A stretch of 64,000 bases of DNA, from assembly GCA_020064725.1 (NCBI GenBank), contig JAGTWJ010000002.1:868001-932000 (forward strand). Direction: 5' to 3'. Under the pieces are notes generated by a model that was not told the DNA's origin, did not search any database, and worked only from the letters and a program-made list of their open reading frames with translations. Below are positions 45,894-56,581 of this stretch, one piece after another. A program made the translations under genes and the position numbers. The first letter of the stretch is position 1; each line of letters begins with the position of its first letter. The stretch is from Drechslerella dactyloides. Lineage: Eukaryota; Ascomycota; Orbiliomycetes; Orbiliales; Orbiliaceae.

Positions 45894-47821
45894 ACTGGTC
45901 TCGGTATTTGAACGAATTATATGCTTATCCACCTAATTACGACTTTGGGTGTGAATTAAACGCGCGATGGGCAATTGGAACGCTCCCATCGAAGAGGCGC
46001 TGCACTACACTCCCGTCTGAAGTGTACGGTGTGAAATATGGGGGAATCGGGCGTACTATCGCGATATGCAGGGTTACGGGTTGATCATGATGTATTTATG
46101 GGTTATGTTTGCGCAAACGGATTTCTGGGAGTTATAAGGCCGGGATTTGATTAGCTAGTTTATTTTTCATGGGATCACTCTTTTAGACGAAAGCGAAGAA
46201 ATTAATGCTAGATTAAAGAGCGGAGATGTCTGCTCGGAACTAAATGAACTATAGACTACTGTTTACGCGTCGATGATCACTTTACTATAAATATATCCTG
46301 CTAGCGCTAGGGTGTTATAGAGTGTTTTTTGAAACGTGGGTGGGCGACCCATGTCTGCGCGATGTCGGCGTGTCTATCGCAGCTGACATCGACTTTTAGT
46401 ATCACTATAATGTATACGCGGCCGCTAACTATGTCACGTATTGATCGGGTAGCGCCTCACGCTATCATAAATGCGTCTACGAGCTGAGAATGCGCCAAGT
46501 TGCAGGCCGCATAACGACCGATTGAATAGAGGCATGCCGGCGACCGTGGCCACAACGTACGATAAATCGCAACCGGCGTCCTACCTCAGCTTAATATATA
46601 TAGTACTAGTACCAAGATCAGCCCGGCTGGATCTCGGTGTTTAGATCGCACAAGATGGATCGGTACAGCCACACGACAGCTGTGGCGAGTGTTTCTCCAC
46701 ATTTCATGAAAGAACTGCGGCTGTGCAGCCAAGACCATTTGAAAACAGGCTCGTCACGCGTGGACTCGAACCAAGAGCGGCTACTTGAAACTGCGTCATG
46801 CTGCGGTGCAAAAATCACCATCAACCGTCGCAGTCGCCCAGCCGGCGCGGTTGCATTGCCGGTTCCAGTTTCCGGGCTGTTGACGGTCGAGGGCTGGCTG
46901 CACAGCTTCGGCTGTTTTCTGCGCGCGCGGAAGCGATGAAATTTTACTTCGACTCGGCCTTCTGCAGCCGCGTAAATTAATCAAGTGGATGTGATATGTA
47001 CGCAGGCTGGATTTTAAAGTGAAGGTTTGCTTGCATGCAAATTACGGAGTGAATGCACATGCACGGCGAAGCTTATTTACCTTATTTACTTACCTACACG
47101 CAAGCTCCGCGCAGCCGGACTATTATATCAAGACCTGTAGCACACGAGCTTATAATCGCAGGGACGGGCCCCGGATTTGATTCGTGGACCCTTTCTTCCA
47201 CTCCTGGCCATTACGTCTGCGTCCCTTGTAAATACTTTCGTCACATACATATGCCCCTGACCAGAAGGTCCATCTATCGCACCCATCAGTTTGTCCGACA
47301 CGAGCTAGTTTAGCTACCTTCGGTCTCAACCTTCCTCTCCTGCAGGATCGCGGTGGCTCCTGGGAACGACTTGGCGACAGCTCGCTTATAAAGTCGCTGC
47401 TATCCTTCGCCTGGTTTCGGCATAGATCACGCTGCAGCTGGCGTCGGTCGTACGATTGTTGTTTTGGATGTTTCTCACTTGCGCAGTATTACCGCTGTCG
47501 AGACCATAAGATCCCAGATACGGGTCGATTATCCTCCCACGCGCACAATCAGCTCAGCTGGGCAAATTCCAAATCAACTGCCTCAACCGACACCACCCTC
47601 TTGACACATATATATCCATCGCCGCACCCTCGTGTCCACCGTCGAGCAGTCTAGGAGGAGGAGCCCTTTGTTCTAGGCGTATCCGGATATCTGCCAACGG
47701 GCTTGTACGCCATCTATCCTGCGATCGGATACGCTTCAGTCCAGGCACACTGCGACCCCTCGAATTCGATACCTTGAACTCTGACACACCCGACAAATAC
47801 AATATCGATACCGCTGCATAC
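45894..47821. other. Intergenic gap, 1.9 kb
   Basis: Contains the 3' flank of the small secreted protein and the promoter/leader of the next gene. The last 250 bases before 47822 are pyrimidine-rich and free of in-frame ATGs. No other feature is supported. Confidence 0.5.
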
Positions 47822-50800
47822 ATGTCGCTGTTCTGGAAACGAAAGTCGGTCGCTCCATCGACGGATTCGACAGTCCCAATCCTAGGTAGGTCACATTCGA
47901 GAGCACACGTCATGTTTGAGAGTTCTTGCAGTTTCGTTTTACCCGTTGAGATCCTTTTCGTGTTTCTTTCGCCTTCTTTCTTTCTTTTTTTCCGATCCTC
48001 GCATTGGGGGTTTCCCCTCTTCGTATCGTGTGAGCCAGGGTCCGAAAAACCCGCCCTATCGATGGACACGTCTTTCAACTATTCATCCTTCTCCAAACAC
48101 ACTGTGGAGTCCCGCGTATGACAGACAGATAGGCAGGGCTGGGTGTTGCCCGTTTATGCTTTACGCATGACCTGCTCGTCGCTGGCTTGCTTTCGCTTTT
48201 GTTGAGGGAAATACTCCGTACATGCCCAATCCAATGCAGAAAAGCAAAAAACTCCAAATCTCATTGCGCGTCTACAGAGCGATGGTCGCCATCTGGCTGG
48301 TTGCGAGCTAGCTTTGGAGGAAGCCGAGTTCTCGCCGGGGAAGGACATCGCTGGTTCCGGGTGGGACCTGCGACAGAGTCCCTGTTGGAGCAAGTCTTTG
48401 GGGAAAACAAACCTGAGGAGAGGAGGGGGTTCGATGAGATGCGACCCACCTTTTTGACATGCAGCGATATCGATGACCCCCCCTTCCATATCGGTATCTT
48501 CCATTATCAATCCTATCTGGAGGCGGGTTGATAGCATCGACATCTTATCAGGCTGAGCGCGGCAGATCCAGAGTTCCTCGATCGTCGAAGAATTTTCGGG
48601 CTGCCGCGAACGACCGGGCGGCAACATTCTATTTTTTTTTTTCCTCTTCATTTTCGTGTCGTGTCATTTATCGTGCAAGTCAGCAAGTCATTCGTCCGGT
48701 GGGCGCATTCTTGGGATGAGACAGTGGTCATCATCGGTTACCTCACTGGCTGCCCAGTCCCGGGTACTGACAGGGAAGAGCGGCCGAGAAGAGGGGTTTG
48801 CCTGCCCAACACCAGCTTGAAGGATGGCTTCTTCTTTTGTTCCTGAGCGACAGCGGACCAATGCACGAACGGAGTTCGTTCGAGTCGGGTATGAGCGTCG
48901 TATGAGAGTCTGCTTCAGCAGCAGCCTAAAAGCTGGCCGCATGCAGCTCCCCTGTCCGCGACTGGTTCAGAGTCTCGCCGGCCGCCGTCCGGCTGGCTGG
49001 CTGGCAGCTCGTCCTACACAACGGAGATGCAGGATGAAGGACGACGACGGAGGGCCCGGCGGGCAGATTTTTCACTGCAACTTCGCCCAGGCGGGATCAG
49101 CAGGTCACTGGATCACAGGCAGCCGCAGAGGACGAGCCGCTGAGTCGAGTCTGGTGGAGGACTGGAGCTCCCCGGCTGGCTCGTTCACGCTGGGCACGTT
49201 CGTTCAATCAGTCAATCGAACGCTGCCTTGCCGGATTCGATTCGCTGCTCATGATTGCTGGCTCACGCAAGCAGGGCAGGCGGAGGGCGCTGTGACTGGC
49301 GGGCGCATTATTGGCTCGCCAGAGTCAGGACACTCGTCCGGCATCCTGTCGGTGCCGTCTGAGAATGCCCGTTTGGGGGCGAAGGGGCGAATGTGACCTG
49401 TTTGACAGCGTCGGCGCTGCTGGCTGCCTGTTCCATCCGTCGAGCACAGCAGGCCGGCTGTTTCTGCGACGGGACTGGCGCGGAAGCAGGCATGATGGAG
49501 GACGGAAGGATGGAGCAGGTTGGCGGAGGTGGTGCAGGCGATGATGGGAAGCATGCAGGTGGCCGGTGGTCAGGACAGGTTGAATGAAGCATGAAGTTGT
49601 GCCCTGCTGCGGCCTGCAGCCAACGATGTCATCCGTCCCGCCAGCCTGCCCGCCTGCTCTTATTCCATCCCTCCTGCTCCTCCTCTTCTTCTCCGTCTCT
49701 CCCAGCTCCCTCCTCCGTCGCCATTTGACATCACCACCATAGCCATCATCACTTCACATCCCATCACCAGCTTCACACCCGTCACAGCGCTGCCTGACAC
49801 GCACCTGCTGCCCTCCAGCCGTCGCTGCCATCATGTACCGTCCCCGTCTGCTGCTGCTGTTTGCCCAATCCTGCAATGCCGAGTGACAAGTACGCTAACC
49901 CTTCTCGCCCGGGCGCCCTGCAGATGCGCCCATCCACTCCGACGAAGCCTCGTCTCTGAACAGCCATCCCGTCCTTGCCGCCTCCAGCTCCACCCAAAGC
50001 TCGCTGAACCCGCAGTCGAAGCCCTCCGACTCGCTGATAGACTTCTCCGACACTCCCCCGACACCGTTCGCCCAATCATCTCCGAAAAGCGGACATCTGC
50101 GATCCACTCCCGTCGCAATGACGACCGCGAGCGCCCACCTAGACGAGTCGATACACCTGCCGCCGCCCGATACCGTCGGCGGCGAGAGCGAAAAGACCCC
50201 GCAGACTCCCACCCAGCAGAAGCGTCGCAGCTTCTTCAACTTTGGCAAGAAGAAGCCGTCGCCGGCCGACGATGCGACCTCCAAGCCATCACCTCCGACG
50301 AGCGTCCCGCCGATAACAACGACGTCACCGCCAGAAACCAAAACCGGAAGTGCGACAAACAGCACCACGAGCCCGGTATCGCCCGTCCGGTCGAGCCACT
50401 TTGGCTCCCAGCGACGCTCGAAAAACACCTCACCGCGTCTCTCGACGTCCTCGATCTTCGAGCGAAACGTCCAAGATTCGTCCCTGCCGCCCGGCAGCCC
50501 ATCGATCCCCTCGCACTTCTCCACCGAAGACCGCATCCCCGCCGTCCTTGAGGCTACTTCCCTCACGATAACCGACAGCTCGGTCGACCCCGATCGCATC
50601 GAGATCGTGTCTTCGGCGGTCCACCACACCGTTCTCCCGCACCACCCGGAGAGCATTTCGAACCCCTGGGCCGAGGATTCCGCGCATAGCGGTGATGAAT
50701 CCATCGGACACGGGTACACTTCCTCTCTCGCGTCGGCCGACAAGCGCCGGTTGAGCTTCATCTCTTTCGCAGATGTCGTCCAGGCCGAGAACGAGCAGGC

Positions 50801-51188
50801 CAGTCATTCCTCCACCAATCTGGAAACGCTGCCGATAAAAGTCCCGACGCAGCCGACGCAGCAAACGCAGCCTCAAACGGCGGCGTCCCTGCGCTCGAAT
50901 TCGCCGGTTAGGACTCCGCCGCAGCTGCCGTATTCCCCGCCGGGTACCGGGCTGGGTCTCAGTGATTTCAGCATGGAGAAGGATATGAGCATTCCGGACC
51001 GACACAGTGGAACCGGCGCTGCCACCACGCATAACGAGGTGACGGTTGAAACGTTGAGCCAGGCGCTTCGAAAGCACGGCAGCACGGATCTAAAAGCCGC
51101 AGCGAAGGGCCCAGCGTCGCCGACGCAGCATCAGCCGAACCTGTCCGCGTCCGTTGGTTCGGAATTCGACAACCCATGGAGAGATTGA
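47822..51188 (+). CDS. Ser/Pro-rich cytoplasmic protein, 442 aa, with a 2-kb first intron
   Basis: Exon 1 (47822-47885) encodes MSLFWKRKSVAPSTDSTVPI plus LG. Exon 2 (49924-51188) continues with APIHSDEASS and ends ...GSEFDNPWRD. The donor is CTAG|GTAGGT; the acceptor CCCTGCAG has a well-placed CTAAC branch 24 nt upstream, and the phase (one base carried) is preserved. The protein is disordered, rich in Ser/Thr/Pro, with a basic patch KRRSFFNFGKKKPS at about residues 110-125 and a conserved-looking segment KRRLSFISFADVVQAE near 240. The Arg/Lys-Ser-Phe motifs look like kinase sites or membrane-binding basic stretches. I do not recognise a named family. The intron of about 2,038 nt is far longer than all others here. 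Confidence 0.75.
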
Positions 51189-52299
51189 GGAATGAGGGGC
51201 GATGGCAGACGAGTTTGGATCGATTGAAATCGGTCTGAACTGTCTCGCGCCACATCTTTCCTATTTCCAGGGTTATCCCGGGTTGTCGCCTTGTGGGATT
51301 ATAAAAATTCGTCTCTTAAAGTAATGATTTCACTATCAAACCATGCCATGCTCTTTTCACCTCCCCCGCGACCTGAATTTCTATCAATTTTCAGAAGCAG
51401 TCATCTGCACTATTACTCCTGCAGCCCATCAGAGCTCTTTCTTTAACCTACCTCCCGCTACCGCTCCTCAGCCAGCTGCTTCGTTTCTCCCACATGATTG
51501 TTTCCCTTCCCCTTCTCATCGTTTCAAATGTCCGGCGTTGATACAAGGCTTTCTCTTTTTTTCTTTCTTTCTTCTCATTGACTGCGCTTTACTAGCTAGC
51601 CTATCTTGCTCGTTCCATCGATTCCGATTATTCTATTCTCTCCGCCATTGATCGTTGATCTTCCGTGCGTACGTGGTTGATAGTTAGTTACTCGTAGCTA
51701 GCTGCGTACTGCCGTCGTATACCGTTATGTCCAAGTACTATCTTATCATCCATTCTATTCTTTATTACTTTCCTACGATAGTGCCCAGGCGGACAGGAAT
51801 ATCATTCAATTCGAGTTCATTCATGCTGGTAAATCTAATTTTTCCACGTAGCTAGCACGCGCGCGTGTGCGTGCGACGTCATGAGGTCAACGGCGACGAG
51901 CTAATGTAGTCACGTAGCATGCATGAATTACCTAAATATGTAGCACGCCTCCTAGCTCACTACAAGTAGGAGCTTTCGGGCATCGTCTGCAATGGTTCCC
52001 GAATCCATCAGTCGGTGGTGGCCTGACTGTTTGTAGAAACTGCAAAGAAGCGGGCGGCGTGTGTTGCCGCGGACCAATCAGCCGCCAGCAATCGCGCTTG
52101 GCACAAATCACGCTCTTTCCGTTCCGTCCGGCTTTGCGAACGTCAACCTCCGAAGCCGTCAACCGACGACAACCACTCAACTCCATCGAACCGAAAGAAC
52201 GAACGAACGAACGAATAGCTCCTCGACCACTACGTCACCGCCGCCCTCCGATTCTGATACAACGCACCTAGCGAAGGCAGGAAGGAAGGAACTACCATA
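51189..52299. other. Intergenic gap, 1.1 kb
   Basis: The left part is a pyrimidine-rich 3' UTR-like stretch (TTTCTTTC, CTTTTC). The right part is the COX9 promoter and leader, with a GAACGAACGAACGAA run at about 52199-52216. No TATA box is obvious. Confidence 0.5.
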
Positions 52300-52726
52300 A
52301 TGGCAATTGCTCCGATCACCGGGCGGTTGAGGAGGGGTCTCGTCATGGATCTCGGCATCGCAATCGGTGGGTTCCTTCGACAGCCGGCGAGGATATAGCG
52401 TCGATGACAGGAATGAGCATAATGGCTAACATTGACGACAGGCGGCGGTCTCGTCTGCGGGTATGGCTGGTGGTAAGTTTCCGCTCCTCATACGCCTTCT
52501 CCAGTAATGGTAACAGATGCTAACGTCGCTCGATGGCAGGTACGGTACGTAGTATACAGCAAAGACGCCAATTGCCGGTTCTTACGCCCTACTATCGATT
52601 CACCGGACACCAATTGACATGTCTCGCAACAATATAGGCTACCACCGTCCCACAATCCACCGCCGTGACGCATTCTACGTCAAACTCGAGCAGGAGCGCG
52701 CCGCAGCACGAGCTTCCGCATCCTAG
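52300..52726 (+). CDS. COX9: Cytochrome c oxidase subunit VIIa (Cox9), 63 aa, four exons
   Basis: Exons 52300-52366, 52442-52472, 52540-52544 and 52638-52726 give a 63-residue protein beginning MAIAPITGRLRRGLVMD and containing CGYGWWYGYHRP. Yeast Cox9 has the same start (IAPITG) and the same WWxGxH turn after its single membrane helix, followed by a charged tail like RDAFYVKLEQERAA here. It is a nuclear-encoded small subunit of respiratory complex IV in the inner mitochondrial membrane. The third exon is only 5 nt (GTACG). Skipping it joins exon 2 to exon 4 out of frame with an early stop, so it is required. Introns are 75, 67 and 93 nt. The short product would escape most length filters. Confidence 0.92.
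52540..52544 (+). other. COX9: 5-nt microexon of COX9
   Basis: The sequence reads GGCAG|GTACG|GTACGT, preceded by the branch site GCTAAC. The exon completes the Trp codon TGG, supplies Tyr, and gives the first base of Gly in the conserved WWYGYH turn. Confidence 0.85.
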
Positions 52727-54617
52727 CCGACACACCCAACCAACCAATTTATAAACATTGTCTTATACGTTTGCTCGTTCGTTTGCGATGGATCGTGAAA
52801 ATCGAAGGAAGGATGGAAGGATGGAAAGGCAGGCAGGGATTGTATTTACGAAAGGCATAGGAAATGTAGATATGGAGGAGAAGAGGCGGTGAGAACTGCA
52901 AGACGTACTTGGAGAATATAAACTTCTGTTTTCGTCAGTCTTCCATGCTGCTCGATAACCCTAGCTGTGGGCAGCCGTAGTGTGCAAGTCGTGTAACTCT
53001 CGGGGCTTTCGTGCAATGTTTACTACATTATGACCGATAAACGAACGATGGAGAAGAGACCATGTAGATGATAGGGGGCTCGTTATGCTTGACTTGATTC
53101 AAGTCCGGAGTAGCTGGAATGTATTCGTTTCATGGCATCCAGACTCACAACAAGGGTTGAGAGAGCATCGTGACGCTAAACGACTTCGCTCGATACGTTG
53201 CCACCTCCCGTCACTTCTCCCTACATACACAGTATTACAGGCTGTACGCTACGCGTAGCTACCATGAACACATCACTCTACTTTCACATGGTCTCGCAGC
53301 GCTTTCACAGCAGTAGGTTGAGTTTCAACATATCTTGTCCCTTCAGATATCTGGCAGATGTGCAACCCGCGAACAACCGCATCATACAGGCAAGTCACAC
53401 ACACAATACTTATATCTAGTCTAGTATTAAGAAGCTCCGCGTTGAGCCCGCAATACAAGACTAATTTATATCCTGTACAGTGAAGTGTGGGTTTAAACTT
53501 GTTATATAAAATACACTTAGATCGTTATCTTATCATTATACAATCGCCTACTGCTGTTATTTATTTAATTTTTGTTTTTGGTTACCGGTACACGTATACC
53601 GCTGCAATTTTAATAGGGTTGATAAATATTTATATTTACTACCGTTCGATGTAAACAATGAGTACATATATACGTATATAAGGGGTCTAATTTTTCTCAA
53701 CAGTTGCTATAATCATTTACGAATGCCGACACTTTGCCATATAGAGTACTGACGTTATACTAGTAATCATAGAGAGGAGCTAAACGGCTTAAAGACCGTT
53801 ACCAATAGCGAAAACCAAGAACAAAAACGGATCTGTAACAGATTAGTGATGCTCGATTATATCCGAATAACGGCCTTCAGACGATTCAATTCTCTGCCGC
53901 CATTTAACTCCCCACATGGATATCGTATGCCCTATAGGCCTAGGACCAGCAGTCAAGGCAAGCTTATGGATGTATATACAACTAGAAGGTTATCTCGTGG
54001 AATCGGACGGTCATTAAATATATTTGACGAAGAATAAAGCGAAGAAAAGAAGACACCGTTTTACATTGATCGATGGACGCTTGATGTACCGGTTGGGTCC
54101 ACAATGACTACAATACAAACGTCATGTTATTTGCAGACTCCGCAAGCGATTCACCAAATGATGGCTTAGCTACCTGTCATTGATGGCTGTGAGGGTGGAA
54201 ATCGACTCGAGAATTGTCTGTCCGCATTATTGTTCCTTAGGCGCGATGGCCTAGGATATCTAAGATTTAATAGCAGTGTTGGGAGTGCGTGTGGACAACA
54301 ATCTGCATCAAGGTAATCAGAGCATCTACGTCATGATATGAAGCCGTCATTATACTACCATTTGACGGATAAGGGCTCGCACCAGCTGCATATGTCTGGA
54401 AGGTTACGTCAACATGGGAATACATCGCGGTCCGCTGATGCCTCTACATACTGTAGAGCAAGACACACTATTTGTCGATATATTACGGCTTACGCATCTT
54501 GACCATTAATTTACGTCTTACAAAGGCCATTGGGTACACCAATCTACGAACCCAAGGCACGTCGAAACTCCATAAAAATGTATTTATTAAAAAAACAAAA
54601 ACAACAACAACAACCCC
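52727..54617. other. Intergenic gap, 1.9 kb
   Basis: COX9 3' flank followed by AT-rich sequence (about 53.4-54.6 kb). No gene, RNA or structured repeat is supported. An A/C-rich run (AACAACAACAA, then poly-A) borders family copy D. Confidence 0.5.
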
Positions 54618-55419
54618 TCACAATTTAGAAAACAAAAAAAAAAAAGAAACAAAAAAAGAAAAACCAGAGGCGGAGGCGGGCGGGTGATGGGCGCAGGCAC
54701 GTACGTCGGCGGGAGTGACGGCGGTGGTCTGAACGTGAAACATACAATTAGTAAACGATGAACTTCGTTTCCAAGATGTCTAGGTTGCGTCTGAGATCAG
54801 GGATTGGAGTTCTACCTTTACGGGTTCTTTGAACCCTTCCGGCCCAGGCGAGGGCTCCGCCGCAGTACCGGCCTGGCCTGCAGGCTGGCACTGCGACGGA
54901 GCCCATCCACGCTTGCTCCCCCGCCACCGCAAAAGGAGCGAGCGTGGGCTGCTCTCGCCTAGGCCGCTGTCATTGGTCCGAAGACCGGAGCCGGCGGTGC
55001 CGGTAGTGCTGGTGGGGGTGGTGGGGTGGTTATTGCTGTAGTTGCTGTAGTTGCTGCGGTTGCGGCACTTGTTGCTGCGTTGGTGGTGGTGTCGGGGAGG
55101 GAGGTTGGGGGACGGGTGATGGTGGCGGCGGTGGTGGTGTCGGAGGAGGATGAGGAGGAGAGGCCCCTGAGGGGAGCCCGGGAGAGGTGTCAGGCCCGTG
55201 GCCATGGCGGCCAGGATGGCGGCAGCTTGGAGGGTATCTTGAGTGGCCATCTGGAGAGCCATTAGCATAGGGGTTTCACTCGATTGGAAACGAATAAAGA
55301 TAGTACTTGGAAGGCGGGTTCTCGATCGTAACCTACCTTGCTTGGGGGGGAATATTTTCGAAAGATGGCTGCGATGGGTAAGAATCTCTCGAGTTGGGGG
55401 AGGAGGGGGGTATTTATTT
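54618..55419 (-). pseudogene. Small repeated gene family, copy D (inverted, expanded, frameshifted)
   Basis: On the minus strand a TATA-like AAATAAATA (55411-55419) and a C-rich leader precede CATCGCAGCCATC, which also occurs in copy C. The donor CAAG|GTAGGT starts an 86-nt intron (55251-55336) closely similar to those of copy C. The ATGG exon 54816-55250 and the last exon 54618-54728 flank an 87-nt second intron. The open frame gives 181 residues beginning LQAAAILAAMATGLTPLPG, then His/Asn/Thr-rich sequence. The family core GPMTAA-ARAAHARSF is present but in another frame and interrupted by TAG. An extra block of about 140 nt separates two partial copies of the C-terminal exon sequence, so the copy has an internal duplication. 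Confidence 0.5.
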
Positions 55420-56581
55420 GTTGGCGGACACGATCTCTGCAGCGATCGCAGCGCCTGCGCTGAAAAATCTGCGGCAGCAATGGCCGCACATCTACGCTGC
55501 ACGCGGGGCCTACAGCAGCAGCGACTGTCCGCGATGGAGGCAGGAATACACACGGCGCCGCGTATCCTACGCATTGGCCGTCGAACAGCTGTCATCGCGT
55601 ACATCAGCTAATTGGCCGTCGAGGAGCTGCTTGATGGCAGCGCGAGGCAGGCTGTCCGGAAGCCCTGTTGTGAAGCTGGGGCACAGTCACGTTTGAAAGC
55701 GTGCACACACGCGGACCATCTGGAAAGCATGGTAGCAGCCTTTCTACGTCAACTGGCAATGCAGGGACCAATTCAACACCATCTTCCCTCATATCTTCAC
55801 CTCCAGACTCCATGCATCTATAGTCTAGTATTGCGGGCTCACTAGACTAATGCATCTACAACTTAGCGTGTTGACTCTGTGTTATATTGCATTGCGAGGC
55901 ACGCTTCCGGATTAAGCTTTGTTCGATCCATTGGCGTGAGCCGAGCCGAGCCGCCATGGGACTCCCTAGGCCTTGGCTACAGTGTAACTGGGAACCTGCA
56001 TTTGTACTGGAATCGAGAGTATAAACATATATAGATCTATCTCCTCGATGATTGATATATATATATATATATATATATGCTACCATTGCTTTGTCTCGCG
56101 AGCTAAAACCGCCGTCTTTTGACTAGCGAAGTACGAGACGATATAATATAAGATATCAGAGTATTCTACCTTCCTGACCAGTAGTCTCGAGGCCGCTTCC
56201 TGGCCAACTTGACGTTGTCTAGGATATCAAGTTCAGGAATTTACAGTCCTGGTAGTTTTGATCCTATGGCCATATGGGGCATGTAATTATATTTAAATGA
56301 GACTATCTCTGCTATTAATTGGCTAGCTGTTCACACAAGATGCAGTCTAGTCGATGATATTAGTATATGTGTGCATGCCGCTCCGCAGTGCAATAAAAAT
56401 CTACGGACTCCCGCTATACCTATAGCTACCAATACGCATCGTTCGCGCGCGTAAAGCACGGCTTGCAAATCCTGAGGGTTTACATTCTGCCGCCGGTCTA
56501 ATGCTAGGGAGTTTCTGAAAGAAGAACTTAACCGATCCGAGAATGATACGATATATATAAGAGAACGCCCAGCGTAGTCTA
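55420..56581. other. Intergenic gap, 1.2 kb
   Basis: Upstream side of family copy D and 3' flank of the F-box gene. An (AT)n microsatellite lies at about 56056-56078. No further feature is supported. Confidence 0.5.

Noticed and set aside
46741..46800. tRNA-like word (GGACTCGAACC, as in a reverse-strand T-loop)
   Set aside because: The flanking bases do not form a T-stem, and no anticodon or acceptor stem can be drawn around it.
47554..48078. 174-codon minus-strand frame over the first exon of the 442-residue protein
   Set aside because: It is antisense to a well-supported exon, with no domain and Arg/Ser-rich shadow composition.
49883..50551. 222-codon plus-strand frame overlapping exon 2 of the 442-residue protein
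   Set aside because: It begins at GTG, runs through the intron acceptor, and has the Arg/Pro-rich composition of an out-of-frame reading.
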